In this document: piece by piece, positions 44,910-57,871 of the stretch
Layout: every line of letters begins with the position of its first letter
How positions within the stretch are numbered: the stretch's first letter is position 1
Position numbers and translations under genes: made by a program
Notes under the pieces: generated by a model
The model's database searches: none
What the model saw: the letters and a program-made list of their open reading frames with translations, nothing else
Told to the model about the DNA's origin: nothing
Source: Cryptomeria japonica
Lineage: Eukaryota > Streptophyta > Pinopsida > Cupressales > Cupressaceae
Direction: 5' to 3'
Assembly (NCBI RefSeq): GCF_030272615.1
Contig: NC_081406.1
Location: forward strand, 394,900,439 to 394,964,438
DNA length: 64,000 nt

Positions 44910-47900
44910 CTATACATTCTTGAAAATGTCTGCATATAAAGTCTTCAAAAATGAAAAGTAAGAGTCCCAACATTGCTTAAGAGAATCAAGAATGGAAGTG
45001 AATCCATTCAAGAGACTAGCATAATATTGTATAGCTTGAGATTCAGTGGGATCCTCTTGGTGCATATTAGATATACAATCTATTTTATGACATAGAAAGT
45101 TATCAAACTGGGGACCAATGAAATTACGGAGCTCTATAGTTTGCCTTATTGTGCTATCCCTTTCCTTTTCTAACCTCAAAATATTATCCATAACTGCCAA
45201 AACTGGACCTTCTAAAGAACTTGTTAAATTTGCTGTCAGATTATAAGAATTTGAAATCTGGAGCAGCTGGCTCTTGCAATCCAAAATTTGCTTGTCTATA
45301 GAAGTAGTAAGCTTTGAAAAATATAGACAAGTCTTATATACCTTTCCTCCTTCTGCTAAGGTTGCACCAATGGACTGTAAACATGATTGAAGTTTAGCCT
45401 TCTCAGATGCAATCATCTGCAAAAATGTCTGCCTCCTTGCTTCAACAAATTTATCCTTAGCCTCAGTTATAGAAAACTCAACCAAATAATTGTATTGTCT
45501 AGGAATATATTCAATTATCTCCTGCAATTTACCAAATGAGCTTATGCTCTCCTTTGCCTGGAATTTTGGTGCAAGTAAGTTCAAAACTTCAAAAGTATTC
45601 TAAATCAACTTTTTGTCTTTAGACTCATCCTATGCCAAGTCCCGAGTTGCTTGTTCCTGAAGTGCTGCAGTGGCCAAAACTTTCTCTGTCAGAGACATCA
45701 AATGATAAGGCTTGTCAAAACTAATAGTAAATTTTGGTAATTTCCCTTTGGCTAAAGATGGTGTGTCAAGTGCCAAACTAGAAGGGAAGACCGACTCTAT
45801 ATTTTTTCTTGAGTCTACCAGTATCTTATCCTCAAAAGTCTGTATCTCCTATGCACCAGTGGCTTCACCACTTGCTGCCTCACTCTATTTAGGTGTCTCA
45901 TCAGAAAGTTTATCAACTAAACCTTTATCTTCAACTTCAAAATTGGACTCATTAGCCGATTGAGTAGTAACTGGTGGAGTGCTAAACGGTGGATTGGTAT
46001 CCACATTTTGCTCATCAGTCTTTACTAGTCCCTTGTCCTTAGGTATCTGAATGTTTCATGATTGAAAAAAACTAGGACTTAACTCATAACCAAGACTTAA
46101 AGGAATTCTGACCCATTTATCAATTATCTCCTTCGGGATCTCCTCGTATTTTTCTAGCATCAAGTTATTAATGCGATGTTTAGGATTAAAATCTGTTGAA
46201 TTTGTCTTATTAATCAAATCTATAATCTTAGGTGGAGTTATTGATGGATAAAGATTAACTAATCTATTTCTTTTATTTGTCGGTCCAAGTTCTGAGCATG
46301 TAATTTCTTGACCTCTAGTTTATCATACACCTCCTTAGGTAAAATCTTATCTAACTCAATCAAAGTTCTACTAAAAGAATCAAGATATAAAACAATTCCT
46401 TCCTCTAGGTGTTTTTTATCTTTATCATCAAAATCATCATAGAATCTAGAAATATTATCCAAATTACCATCATTAATAATATGATCAATGATTTCCTAAG
46501 AATATAAATTATTCTGCTTACTGGGTCCCCTTTTTTCTTTTGGTTTAGATTGATCATCAGACTTAGGCTTCCTTTTATGTACAATTGTGATTTTAGGAGT
46601 CTTCTGGGGAGGCTCCTTCATAGGTTGTTTCTTCAGATCTACCTTCTTTTCTCTCACAACTCTAGAAAAAACACCTTTCTTCTTTGGAGCTTGCTGGATT
46701 TCTTCTTCTAATTTTGTCTCCTCTAAAGAAATGGTCATGTACTATCTAGCCAGTTTTTGCTTTTTCTTCACTGGTTTTCTAGGCTTAGAACTTGTTGTCT
46801 TGTCAGATGGTGCTTCTGGTTGAGTTATTGGATCAGTGGTAACTGGTACAACATTGGGTGTAGCTTGAGTTGCCTTCTTTGCCTCTCTTTCCTCCTTCCT
46901 CTTCTACTTATGTTATTCCTTCCTTTGGGCCTCAAGGATTTGACCATTTTCTCTACCTTTCCCCTATCATTCCCTTCATTGATTAGTTGTTCTATTTCAA
47001 CCCTTGTCATTTTAATTCTAAGGGTGGGTGCAACTTGTTCCTGATGAACTTTTAAACCCTTCTCTTGAGCAGTACCAAATTTTTATTCTTTTTCATCAAC
47101 TAGAGATTTCAGTAAATGTTGTCCATAAGCATCTAGTGTGGCCTCATCCACTTCATATCCCATCAACATGATCTAGACTATTCTAGGTTGGACTGCCTCC
47201 ATCATACATTCATCTTTATTAACCATGAAGCAAATTGTATCCTTATATTTTTGAATGATTTCCTTTGGATTTCTAACCTCATTCTTCATATCTTCTTGAA
47301 AGGTTTTGGAAAATGCCCACGGGTTGTTAGCTTGTTTTTTTTCTTATCACCTTGCTAGTCTAATATTTGTGCAATTTGTGTATCAATCGATCTATTAAAA
47401 GCCCATTGAATCTTCCCATAACCAAGAAGCATGTTTAGAAAATAAAATGCCAAACATATGATAAAAGAACCACATCGGAATGTATTCTTGTCTTGCTTTA
47501 TCTTCCAGAGATTGGTTATTAGTTCCTTCAGCATTACACTACACATGTCATAATACACATCTTCCTTCACCATCTAATATGCAATGAGAATGGCAGTTTC
47601 AGAGACAAAGTTCAGTCGGTTTGATTGGTAGAATTTGTAGCCAATCACCATCACTGAAAATTTTACATATATATCCCTAATGTCATCAACTCTCATCGAT
47701 TTTCCATCATAGGTGGTACCGGTGAGTTTGCAGAGATCCATGTTAGAAAAATTTAACCTATGCCTTGGCAAATCTCTAACCTTATGAAGGCATATGATAT
47801 TCTTGATGACTTGCTCAGTAATTTTATATGGCCGACCCAACCACAGGAATTCACCATAAATGTAGCTAAGAATATACCTAACCCATTCATCTTCGTCAAA

Positions 47901-48209
47901 GGACAAAAAGTCCATGAATTGGGTAAAACCCTTCTTTTGCAGATGTGCATATTTCAGTTTCAATTGATTGTAGGTGATCAGGTTTTCAGTGAATACACAT
48001 AACATTTCATAACTTCCGATCTCCTCAATATCGTAGTGGATGTATACCCTAATGTCTTCAGTATGAAGAACAACATTATGACAAACACTTGAAAATGCTC
48101 CCAATGGATCATCCAAAAGAGATTTGAAAGGATGCTTCTTAAATTCTAGATGAGGATGGTCCTTTCTTTCCACTACCAAAGCAGTATCAACATTCAATGA
48201 TGAAGCCAT
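44910..48209 (-). pseudogene. Element A ORF2: large transposon protein of unknown function
   Basis: ATG at 48209 (MASSLNVDTALVVERKDHPH), stop TAG at 44910-44912, about 1,100 codons. N-terminal region of about 320 residues looks globular: DPLGAFSSVCHNVVLHTEDI, RYILSYIYGEFLWLGRPYKI, LTGTTYDGKSMRVDDIRDIY, FRCGSFIICLAFYFLNMLLG. The middle is Lys/Glu/Pro-rich and low-complexity (about 47000-46500). The C-terminal 400 residues are helical, with a likely coiled coil (NILRLEKERDSTIRQTIELR). Among its stops, the TAG at 47574-47576 is CAG in element B (53525-53527), showing private decay. Related proteins occur in B and C. No catalytic motif seen; a structural or nucleic-acid-binding role is only a guess. 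Confidence 0.6.
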
Positions 48210-48559
48210 GATAAATTTCTAGGGATTTTGTAAATGGTAAATACCTTGATAACTTATCAAATGATGAAATTCTCTTTAGATGTAGAAGCTCACACAAATC
48301 ACCTTTGGAGCCTTTGAAATATCTCTTCACAATACTTGATCATTGTGTGAAAAAATGACTTGACTTTTACCCTTTTATCGCCATTAACCCTAATTTTGCA
48401 CTGTCATAAATGCTATTGGAGAATCTGATCGAATCACATAATTTGCATATAGGTTCCGGTAAACACTTGAATTCACCTAAGTATCAATCCACAATCTGAA
48501 TTCCCTGACTACAAATCTAATCTGGGTTGTCTACATGATCTTCAATGATTTTCCTACCC

Positions 48560-48578
48560 CTAAGGCAAAGTGCCTTAG
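48560..48578 (-). promoter_or_regulatory. Hairpin at the gag stop codon, element A
   Basis: On the minus strand CTAAGGCA-CTT-TGCCTTAG forms an 8-bp perfect stem with a 3-base loop. The TAA gag stop is inside the 5' arm. The same structure occurs in C (58989-59006) and, weakened, in B (54518-54536). Confidence 0.6.
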
Positions 48579-49694
48579 TTACTAGTTGAAGTTCCTACTT
48601 CTGGTGCAGGACCCATTGGCTCTACCAGTTGATCTGTTGGTGGAGTATCTGATTTCATAACTCATCTTCTCTCATGCTACTTTTTTATATCTTCAACCTT
48701 TTCCTTTCCTTTCTCATCTACATTTCCATCATCTACCGGAGGATTCTTACTCCTTCAATACTTATCAATATGTCCAATCTTGTTGCATGCATAACAAACA
48801 ATATTGTTCTTTTGAATTTCTTTGTTCTACCCTTGATTTCCTTGATTTCCTTTTGATCTGTATTGGTAAGCCATATGTCCAAATCTACTACATGCATGAC
48901 ATCTGACATTTCCAAGACTAGTGAATGATGCATTGTTCTGATTATTTTTATTTCTGCACTGACTTGCTATATGACCATATTTATTGCAAACAAAGCACGT
49001 ACCATTGAATTTGTGAGAATTAGGCTATCTTACAGGTGATATTTGGTTCCGGTTGTTGGCATGATTATGCTTCTAACCGAATGATTCATCCTCTTGTGTA
49101 GTATCGGAGCTCTCTCCTACTTCATATCCAAGACCTCTCTTGTCATTAACATCTCTTTGAATCTTCAAAAATTCATCAAGTCTTGTAGATTTGGCTTTGA
49201 ACTTGTCTTTTTACTCATTTGCAATGGCTAAATCATCTCTCATGATTATGATCAGTCTCTCAAGTTCTCATTCATTATTCCTAGACTAAATCAACTCAAG
49301 TTTCAACATATCATTCTCATGTATCAGTCTATTGCATTCATTAGATCTGTCATTCAATGCTCAAGTTTTATTCATTCTTCTTCCTGTCTTCAATCTCCTT
49401 GCACATTCTCATAGCTAAGGCTTGCATTTTATTCTTCAAGGTAGTGTTCTCCTAAGTAAGTTTCTGATATTGATCTTTCAAGGCATCTTCTTCATCACTA
49501 CTCTGATTTTGTAGTTTATCACAGAGTTCCTTCCTCTTACCTTGAACAACTGATAGCTTTCATTGTAATGAAACAATATGTTCTCTGACTTGCCTTAGTT
49601 CATTCTTCAATTTATTATTTTCCACCTTCTCATTATCAAGATCCTCAAGAGAAAGTTGAAGTTGTTGCTGCAAACCAGTTTCCATTAGTTCCAT
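48575..49694 (-). pseudogene. Element A gag-like ORF: coiled coil plus CCHC boxes
   Basis: ATG at 49694, just inside the primer site; stop TAA at 48575-48577. A long coiled coil occupies the N-terminal half (QQQLQLSLEDLDNEKVENNK, LKNELRQVREHIVSLQ). Zinc-knuckle boxes follow near 49000-48770: CFVCNKYGHIASQC is complete, CHACSRFGHMAYQY has lost its last Cys, and CYACNKIGHIDKY is followed by TGA where Cys is expected. Such proteins package RNA. Frameshifts and stops make it inactive. Confidence 0.7.
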
Positions 49695-49739
49695 GTTCCG
49701 GATCTTCCTCAAGTTGTTAGACTTCTTCCAAGGAACTAG

Positions 49740-49751
49740 GCTCTGATACCA
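49740..49751 (-). other. Element A primer-binding site
   Basis: GCTCTGATACCA on the plus strand is the complement of TGGTATCAGAGC, the initiator-Met type site, two bases from the LTR. Confidence 0.9.
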
Positions 49752-49753
49752 AT

Positions 49754-50732
49754 TGTTGGGATCCAAGAACACTGAGAGGGGGGGTGAATCAATGTTCTAC
49801 CAATAAGTGAATTTCTGAACTTATTGTTGATCAATCGGTTAATAGAATACAAAATTAAAGTGCATAAACAAATCAACACATAAAGAAACAATACCATAAC
49901 ACTGATATTTTTACATGGAAAACCCTATAAAGGGAAAAACCAGGGTGAGGCTGATACCTAAAATATCTATATACTCGATCAAGGTATATAAATTTTACAT
50001 AAAGGGGATTGCATATGCAATCAGGCTTACTGCTTAGAGCTCACTTCTCAAACAGAAGTCTCACTGACTTACACAACATTGCACAATGATTTCATACAAA
50101 AATGAACTTATATAGTGCATTTGACCATGTTAGATAAGTTTTGGTTTAAGCTCTGACAACCTCCTATGAACCGATTATTTTGATACTCTGTTATGCTTTG
50201 CTCTGCTCTATCGGTTAGGATTGTGCACGTGTAACTATGCACAAATGCAATCACTCGCACACTAACTCGCATACAATCAATCTCTGATTGATTTGCATCT
50301 TAAATTGTATATCCACTTACAATAAATCCATCACTAAGATGATCTCCCTTGAATATCCTTGTAACTTGTTTATCATGTCAGCCTCAAGATGAAAAATAAA
50401 CCTATCAATGTCTGGATCATGAAGTATGTTATGCATTATCCCGATGATCATATCTGATGTTAGCCCAGATGATACCTAAAATTCCTTTAAAGACATTACC
50501 AAGTCCCAAAATACCTTAACTGGGTTCCAAATATAAGTTACCGGTACCAAGACTAACTGGTTAACAAGTGTAAAGAAAAGAGTGTATATCGGTTGGCCCA
50601 GTCAAGACAAAAATATAAGATAATGATTCCAGATGAGAAATACCAACTCCTGAAGATGAGATTCCATCAATGACAACCCAAAATGTAATTTACCTTAGAA
50701 GGTGACTACTGGATGAGTGTCAATTTCCAACA
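49754..50732 (-). mobile_element. LTR shared by elements A and B (979 bp)
   Basis: Begins TGTTGGGATCCAAG and ends GTCAATTTCCAACA on the plus strand. On its left is A's primer site, so it is A's 5' LTR. On its right is B's 3' internal end (CAATCTTTAGCATTGATG, a decayed polypurine tract, then B ORF2), so it is also B's 3' LTR. Confidence 0.88.
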
Positions 50733-50938
50733 ATCTTTAGCATTGATGCCAACACTCATGTGAAAAATGATATTACCTTTGATTGCTCCCCCTAACATGT
50801 ACATCCATTCATCTATATACATTTTTTAACTCCCCCTATGATATAAATTCATTTTTCACTGTATTCCTCTCTCTTTGACATTAATGACAAAGTGACGTGC
50901 CCAATAGAAATTTTGTACACATATATACATACTGGTTC

Positions 50939-53900
50939 CTATACATGATTAAAAATGTCAGCATATAAAGTCTTCAAAAATGAAAAGTAAGAGTCCCAAC
51001 CCTGCTTAAGAGAATCAAGAATGGAGGTGAATCTATTCAAGAGACTAGCATAATATTCTATAGCTTGAGATTTAGTGGGATCCTCCTGGTGCATATTATT
51101 TATACAATTTGTTTTATGACATAGAAGGTTATCAAACTGGGGACCAATGAAATTCCGATGCTCTATAGCTCACCTTATTGTGTTGTCCATTTCCTTTTCT
51201 AACCTCAAAATCTAATCCATAACTGCCAAACCTGGACCTTCTAAAGAACTTGTTAAATTTGTTGCCGGATTATAAGAATTTGAAATCTATAGCAGTTGGC
51301 CCTTGCAATCCAAAATTTTCTTATCTATAGAAGTAGTAAGCTTTGAAAAATCTAGACAAGTCTTATATACCTTTCCTCCTTCCGCTAAGGCTACATCAAC
51401 AAATTTATCGTTAGCCTCAGTTACAGAAAGCTTAACCAAAGAATTGTATTATCTTAGAATATATTAAATTATCTCCTACAATTTATCGGATGAGCTTGCG
51501 TTCTCCTTTTCCTAGAATTCTGGTACAAGCCGGTTCAAAACTTCAAAAGCATTCTGAATCAACTCTTTGCCTTTAGAATCCTATCGTGTCAACTCTTGAG
51601 TGCTTGTACCTAAAGTGTTGCAGTGGCCAAAACTTTCTCTGTTGCAGACATCAAATGATAAGGCTTTTCAAAACTAATAGTAAATTCTGATAATTTCCCT
51701 TTGGCTAAAGATGATGTGTTAATTGCCAAACTATAAGGGAAGACCGACTCTATAATTTTACCTGAGTCTACTAGTATCTTATCCTTAGATTTCTATATCT
51801 CCTATGCACTGGTGGCTTTTCCACTTGGTGCCTCACTCTGTTTAGGTACCTCATCAAAAACTTTATCATTTCAACCTTTATCCTCAACTTTAAAATTGGA
51901 CTCATTAGCCAGTTGAGTAGTGACTATTGGCGTGCTAACCAGTAGATTGGTATCCATATTCTGCTCATCAGTCTTTACCAGTCCCTTGTCCTTTGGTATC
52001 TGAATCTTCTATGATTGAATAAAACTGTGACTTAATTCATAACCAAGACTTAAAATAATTCTAACCCATATATCAATTCTCCTTCGGGATCTCCTCATAT
52101 TTTTCTAGCATCAAGTTATTAATCTCATGTTTGGGATTAAACTATGTTGAACTTTTCTTATTAGTCAAATCTATAATCTTAGGTGGAGTTATTGATGGAC
52201 AAAGATTAACCAATTATGTTTCTTTTATTTTCTGGTCCAAGTTTTGAGCATGTAGTTTCCCGACCTCTAGTTTATCATACAACTCCTTAGGTAAAATATT
52301 CTCTAACTCAATCAAAGTCCTACTAAAAGAATCAATATATAAAATAATTGCTTCCTCTAGATTCTCTTTGTCTTTATCATCAAAATCATCATAGAATGTA
52401 GAAATTTTATCCAAATTACCATCATTAATAATTTGATCAATGATTTCCTGAGCATCTAATTTCTTCTGCTTATCGAGTCCCCTTTTTGCTTCTGGTTTAG
52501 ATTTATCATCAAACTTAGGCTTCCTTTTATATATAATTATGATTTTAGGAGTTTTCTGGGGAGGCTCCTTCATAGGTTATTTCTTGAGATCTACCTTCTT
52601 CTCTCTCACAAATTTAGCAAAAACACCTTTCTTCTTTGGAGCTTGCCGAATTTCTTCTTCTAATTTCGTCTGCTTTGAAGAAATAGTCATGTATTGTCTA
52701 GTCGGTTTCTGCATTTTCTTTACTGGTTTCTTAGGCTTAGAACTTGTAGGCTCGTTGGATGGTGCTTCCAGTTGAGCTGGTGGATCAGTGGCAACCAATA
52801 TAACATTGGGTGTGGCCTGAGCTTCCTTCTTTTCCTCACTTTGCTCCTTCCTCTTCTTCTTATGTTCTTCCTTCCTCCAAGCCTCTAGGATTTTGATCTT
52901 TTGCTCTACCTTTGCCTTGTCATGCCCTTCACAGATTACTCATTCTGTTCCAACCCTTGTCATTTTCTTTCTAATGGAAAGTGAAACTTGTTCCTGATGA
53001 ACTTTTAAACCATTCTCTTGAGATGAACCAATTTTTTCTTCTTTCTCATCAACTGGAGCTTTCAGGAAATGTTGTACATAAGCATCTAGTGTGGCCTCAT
53101 CCACTTCATATCCCATTGGCATGATCCAAACTATTGTAGGTTGGACTACCTCCATCATACATTCATCTTTATTAACCATGAAGCAAATTGTATCCTTTTA
53201 TTTTTTAACAATTGCCTTTGGAATTATAACCCTATTCTTCATTTCTTCTTGAAAGATTTTGAAAAATGTCGACAGGTTAGCCTTTTGTTTCTTATCACCT
53301 TGTCAGTCTAATATTTGTACAATTTGTGTAGCAACCGGTCTATCAAAAGCCCATTGAATATTCACATAATCAGGAGTCATGTTTAGAAAATAAAATGCCA
53401 AACATATGATAAAAGAACCATACTAGAATGTATTCTTCTTGTCTTGTTTTATCTTCCAGAGATTGGTAATCAGTTCATTCAGTATTACACTGCATGGGTC
53501 ATAATGTGCATCTTCCTTCACCATCTGATATGCAATGAGAATGGTGGTTCCAAAGATAGAGTTTAGCCAGTTTGATTGATAGACTTTGCAGCCAATCACC
53601 ATCGCTGCAAATTTTACATCAATATCCTTAATGTCATCAACTCTCATCTATCTACCATCATAGGTGGCACCGGTGAGTTTCCAGATATCTGTGTTAGAAA
53701 ATTTTGACCTACGCCCTGGCAAACCTCCAACCTTATGAAGGCATGTGATATTCTTGATGACTTCCTTAGTAATTTTATATGGTCAGTCCAACCATAGGAA
53801 TTCACCATGAATGTGGCTAAGAATATACCTGGCCCATTCATCTTTGTTAAAGGATGAAAAAATCCATGAACTCGGTAAAACCCTTCTTCTGCAGATGTGC

Positions 53901-54158
53901 ATATTCTAGTTTCAATTGATTGTCAGTGATCAGGTGCTTAGTGAATACATAGGACATATTATAACTTCTGATCTCCTCAATGTTGCAATGGATGTATGCC
54001 CTAATATCTTTAGTATGAAGAACACCATGACAAATACTTGAAAATGCTCCCAATAGATCATTCAAAAGAGATTTGGAAGGATGCTTCTTAAATTTGGGAT
54101 AAGGGTGGTCCTAGTTTTCCACTACCAAAGGAGTATCAACATTTGATGATGAAGCCAT
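50939..54158 (-). pseudogene. Element B ORF2
   Basis: ATG at 54158 (MASSSNVDTPLVVEN, then a stop), final TAG at 50939-50941. Same layout as A's ORF2: LLGAFSSICHGVLHTKDIRA, the QMVKEDAHYDPCSVILNELI segment, a Lys-rich middle (EEEIRQAPKKKGVFAKFVRE) and the helical C-terminus. It is shorter than A's by about 80 bases, partly from a deletion near 51390 where A has about 80 more bases. Frameshifted and full of stops. Confidence 0.6.
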
Positions 54159-54532
54159 GATAAATTTCTAGGGTTTCTGCAAACGGTAAATATCTTGATA
54201 AGTTGTCGGATGATGAAATGCTCTTTAGATGCAGAAGCTTGCACAAATCACCTTTGGACTCTTGAATGAATTTGAAATCACTCTTCAGAATAGTTGATTG
54301 ATGTTTGAAGAAATGACTTGACTTTTTCCCTTTTATCAACATTAACCCTAATTTTCCACTATCATAAATGCAATCAGAGAATCTGACCAGATCACATAAT
54401 CTGCATATATGTTGTGTTAAACACTTGAATTCACCTGAGTATCCATCCACAATATGAATTCCCTGACTACAGATCTAATCTTGGGTGTCTTCATGATCTT
54501 TAATTATTTGCCTACCCCTAAGATAGAGTGCC

Positions 54533-55411
54533 TTAGTTACCGGTTGAAGTTCCTGCTTCTGGTGTAGGACCTATTGGCTCTATCGGTTGATCTAGAAGTG
54601 GAGTATTTGATTTCCTAACCCATCTTCTCTCATGCTACTTTCTGATATCTTCAACCTTTGCCTTTCCTTTATCATCTGCATTTCTATCAGCGACCGATGG
54701 ATTCTTACTCCTACAATACTTAGCAATTGGTCCAATCTTGTTGCATGCATAACAGACAATATTGTTCTTCTGAATTGATTTTTTATACCCTTTATTTCCT
54801 TGATTTCCTTTTGATCTGCATTGGTTAGCTATATGTCCAAATCTAATACATGTATGATATCTGACATTTCAAAGACTGGTGAATAATGCAATGTTCTAAT
54901 TATTCTTATTTCTTCACTAACTTTCTATATGCCCATATTTATTACAAACAAATCATGTACCATTGAATTTATGCGAATTAGGCTATCTTACCAGTGATAT
55001 CTGGTTGCATTTGTTGGCATAATTCTTCTTCTAACTGGATGACTGTTCCCATTGTGTAGTACCAAAACTCTCTCCTACTTCATATCCAAGACCTCTCTTG
55101 TCATTAACATCTCTCTAACTCTTTAGCAATTCATCAAGTCTTGTAGAGTTGGCTTTGAACTTGTCTTTGTACTCATTCGCAATGGCTAAATCATCTCTCA
55201 TGATTATGATCTGTCTCTCAAGTTCCTATTCATTATTACAGGACTGAATGAACTCAAGTTTCAACATGTCATTCTCATGTATTATTCTATTGAATTCATT
55301 AGATCTGACCTTCAATGCATGAGCTAGCTTTTCTTCATTCTTCTTCCTGTCTTCAATCTCCTTGCACATTCTCATAGTTAGGGCTTGCATTTCATTCTTC
55401 AAGGTAGTGTT
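54533..55411 (-). pseudogene. Element B gag-like ORF, 3' part
   Basis: Ends at TAA 54533-54535 in the (weakened) hairpin. It contains decayed zinc-knuckle boxes near 54960-54730 and a coiled coil (MRMCKEIEDRKKNEEKLAHA) at 55226-55420. It is cut at 55411 by element C and continues at 63725-63961. Confidence 0.65.
55407..55411. repeat. Target-site duplication GTGTT of element C, left copy
   Basis: Repeated at 63720-63724. Element A has a single GTGTT at the equivalent place (near 49445), which serves as an empty-site reference. Confidence 0.92.
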
Positions 55412-57803
55412 TGTTGGCAATTGACACTCAATTGGTTGGTTTCACTATGTTGTCATTGATGACAACATGATATCTTGTTCCAACTTCATGTTTTGGTTCA
55501 GTTGTGTACCGGAAGGCACTTCAAAAATAGTACACCGACACTAGGACTGACATGATAGAAATATTTCTTTGGTTACTGACAATGCAGGCTGACATGGTTT
55601 ACAAAAAGATTATCGGTATTGGAGGCCGACATCTCTTGGATTCGGCATCGGAAATTGATTTTGTTATTCATGTATTTATGTTATCTAGCCAACATGTAAT
55701 TTGATATTGTAATAATCTTTGTAATTCGACATAAGGCATGACAAGTTATATAGGGTATATAGGTCAGTTGGATTAGATCATTTTGATATGGATAATGTAT
55801 TGTAATGATAATGGATATGTGAATGTAATATGATGCAAAATATATCAGAGAGATTATGTATGTGAGGATATTTATGTAAGGGTTATTCCGGTAAAGGGTT
55901 TAGGGTTTCATAGCGGAACAGACAGACCTTAACCGAAACTGTATTCTGGCATAGAAGATGCTATCTTTTGCAGTTCACCACTTCTCTGGATTATAGTCTG
56001 GATTTATATGTAGTAAGTGAGGCTCCTTTTGTGATTGAGCAGTGTGCTCTAGGCTATAAGCCTTCCTGCAAGTGTGGTGCAGAAGCACCTCATTTATCAT
56101 CAAGCCTCTATGAGGCAAAATATGAGATTTTTATGTTTTGATGGATGTTCAATGTAATAAGGTCAATTATGACCATATGTGATGTAATAAGGTCAATAAG
56201 ACCATTTGTTGTGTATTGAAGTCATTTAAAATCATAGGTTGGGTCTAGGAGTTAAAATTTACAAAATTGCTCGCATTGTCCTAAAAATGCTCAAAGCAAC
56301 TTTTGCATTATGAGAGTAATTAGGGGTTAGTTAGTAATACAAATTCAAAATGTAGTTGGAGGAATTTTAACCACCATTTGGATGCATAAATAGACCTTGG
56401 AAGGTCGAATCAAGGTTGTTGTCCAATGTACTAAGGATAAATCAATAAAATTCTTGAACTTTTTTGCATTTTTTCTGATTTTCAGACAAAACAGTCTATT
56501 TTTTTGAATTTTTATATTGTAAAACAGGGTTTTTGTCATTCCTTTTCAATTTGAGATCAAAGAGGGATGAATACCCTTTAATTTAGTGGTGGTATCATTG
56601 AATTTGGATTTGATTTGAATAAGATACAATAGTTTTTGTAAAAACTGCCTGGAATCAAACAAGGGTTTCCAACAGGCACCATAAAATGTAAAACTTTTAT
56701 CTTTCATGCCTTGAAAATCATCCAAATGGATGAAAAGACTATAAATATGTATATATTCATCCTCTAATATGTGCAGGGCTTCATGAAAAATTTTGACATG
56801 TGTGGAAGATAAGAAGATTTGCTATTTTTTTGTGTCTTGGTCTGGTAAATCCTGATTCTTGGGAGTTGCAGAGCTTTATACTCCTTTTTATGGAATTATT
56901 ATGGTAAAAATGTCATATGGATGGAAATAATATTGATTCTTCTTTCATTTTCTTCAATTCTGATGTAACTTCATGGAAAAATAAGAAAGTTATGATCATT
57001 TTGGTGAAGGCAGCCTGGTCAGAAATTGATTTCCCAAACCTGTAGTTAGAGATTGTGTTGGTATAGAAATGTATGGTCGAATAAGGACCTCTCACTTGGT
57101 GTGAGGATAGATTATGGTGTTGTGAATAAACTTTATTCTTACCAGAAAAACTCATCTTACTATTTGAGGGGTCAAATGAACCAATCTCTAAAAACTGTTC
57201 TGAACCTATATGTGACTGTCCTATTGTTGGGATAAAAGCCTAGTGAGTAGGGTTGAGGTAACCGGGTGTCATGAAACCTTGTAGGGTGATTGAATAAGTT
57301 GATTCTTGTGTGTTTGGTCATGGAATGGAGTACTATGATGTGTCTTTGGGTACCCTTGGGTTAATGGGTGACTTGTGAGTATGTGGAGACCTTGAAAGGA
57401 GAAGGTGTTGATGAATTGTGAGTGAGTGCCACTAGTTGAAGAGACACACCTACTAGATAGGTGAGTTGGGAGAAGGATATCCCTAAGTAGTTGAGTTAGT
57501 GTGTATGCTTTGCATCAAAGTGCAAACCCCTTATATTTTGTAATATCTCTTCATATGGCAAGTGGATTGATATTGTGGGTCACAAATCCCACCGTGGTTT
57601 TTCCTTTTTGAGGTTTTCCACATATAATTATGTGTGTTATGGTTCTCATTTATGTGATTGGCTTATTGGTTGCTTATTTATTTCAATTTTGTATGTATTG
57701 GTATACCGGTTGGTGTATGCATGTTTTAATAAGGATAAAATTAGACTTCTTGATATAACACTGATTCACCCCCCCTCTCTCTCAATGTTATTGGATTCCA
57801 ACA
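55412..57803 (+). mobile_element. Element C 5' LTR, interrupted
   Basis: Begins TGTTGGCAATTGACACTCAA and ends GGATTCCAACA. After subtracting the 1443-bp insert and its 5-bp duplication it is 944 bp, against 937 for the 3' LTR. The insertion lies in the R/U5 region just before the CCCCTTATATTT phrase. Confidence 0.92.
56075..57517. mobile_element. Solo LTR (1443 bp) inside element C's 5' LTR
   Basis: Starts TGGTGCAGAAGCACC and ends TTTGCATCA, that is TG…CA with an imperfect TGRTGCA terminal repeat, and is flanked by AAGTG at 56070-56074 and 57518-57522. The uninterrupted sequence is seen in the 3' LTR (GCAAGTGCAGGCCCC near 63436). No coding frame, no primer site, no second LTR. A 5-bp duplication plus TG/CA ends fit a solo LTR left by LTR-LTR recombination; its family is not otherwise in the window. 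Confidence 0.82.
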
Positions 57804-57805
57804 AA

Positions 57806-57817
57806 TGGTATCAGAGC
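57806..57817 (+). other. Element C primer-binding site
   Basis: TGGTATCAGAGC two bases after the LTR; initiator-Met type. Confidence 0.92.
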
Positions 57818-57871
57818 TTTGTACCTTGGAGGAAGTTTAATAGCTTGAGGGAGATCCTGAATCTAGAATCC

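Larger units (their letters stand above)
43713..50732 (-). mobile_element. Element A: two-ORF non-autonomous LTR retrotransposon
   Basis: 3' LTR 43713-44698 and 5' LTR 49754-50732 on the minus strand, with the primer site (complement GCTCTGATACCA, 49740-49751) and polypurine tract (complement ATCTCCCCCTTTG from 44699) at the right places. The 5.06-kb internal region holds a gag-like ORF and ORF2 but no protease, integrase, RT or RNase H. The 5' LTR is also the 3' LTR of element B. Confidence 0.88.
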
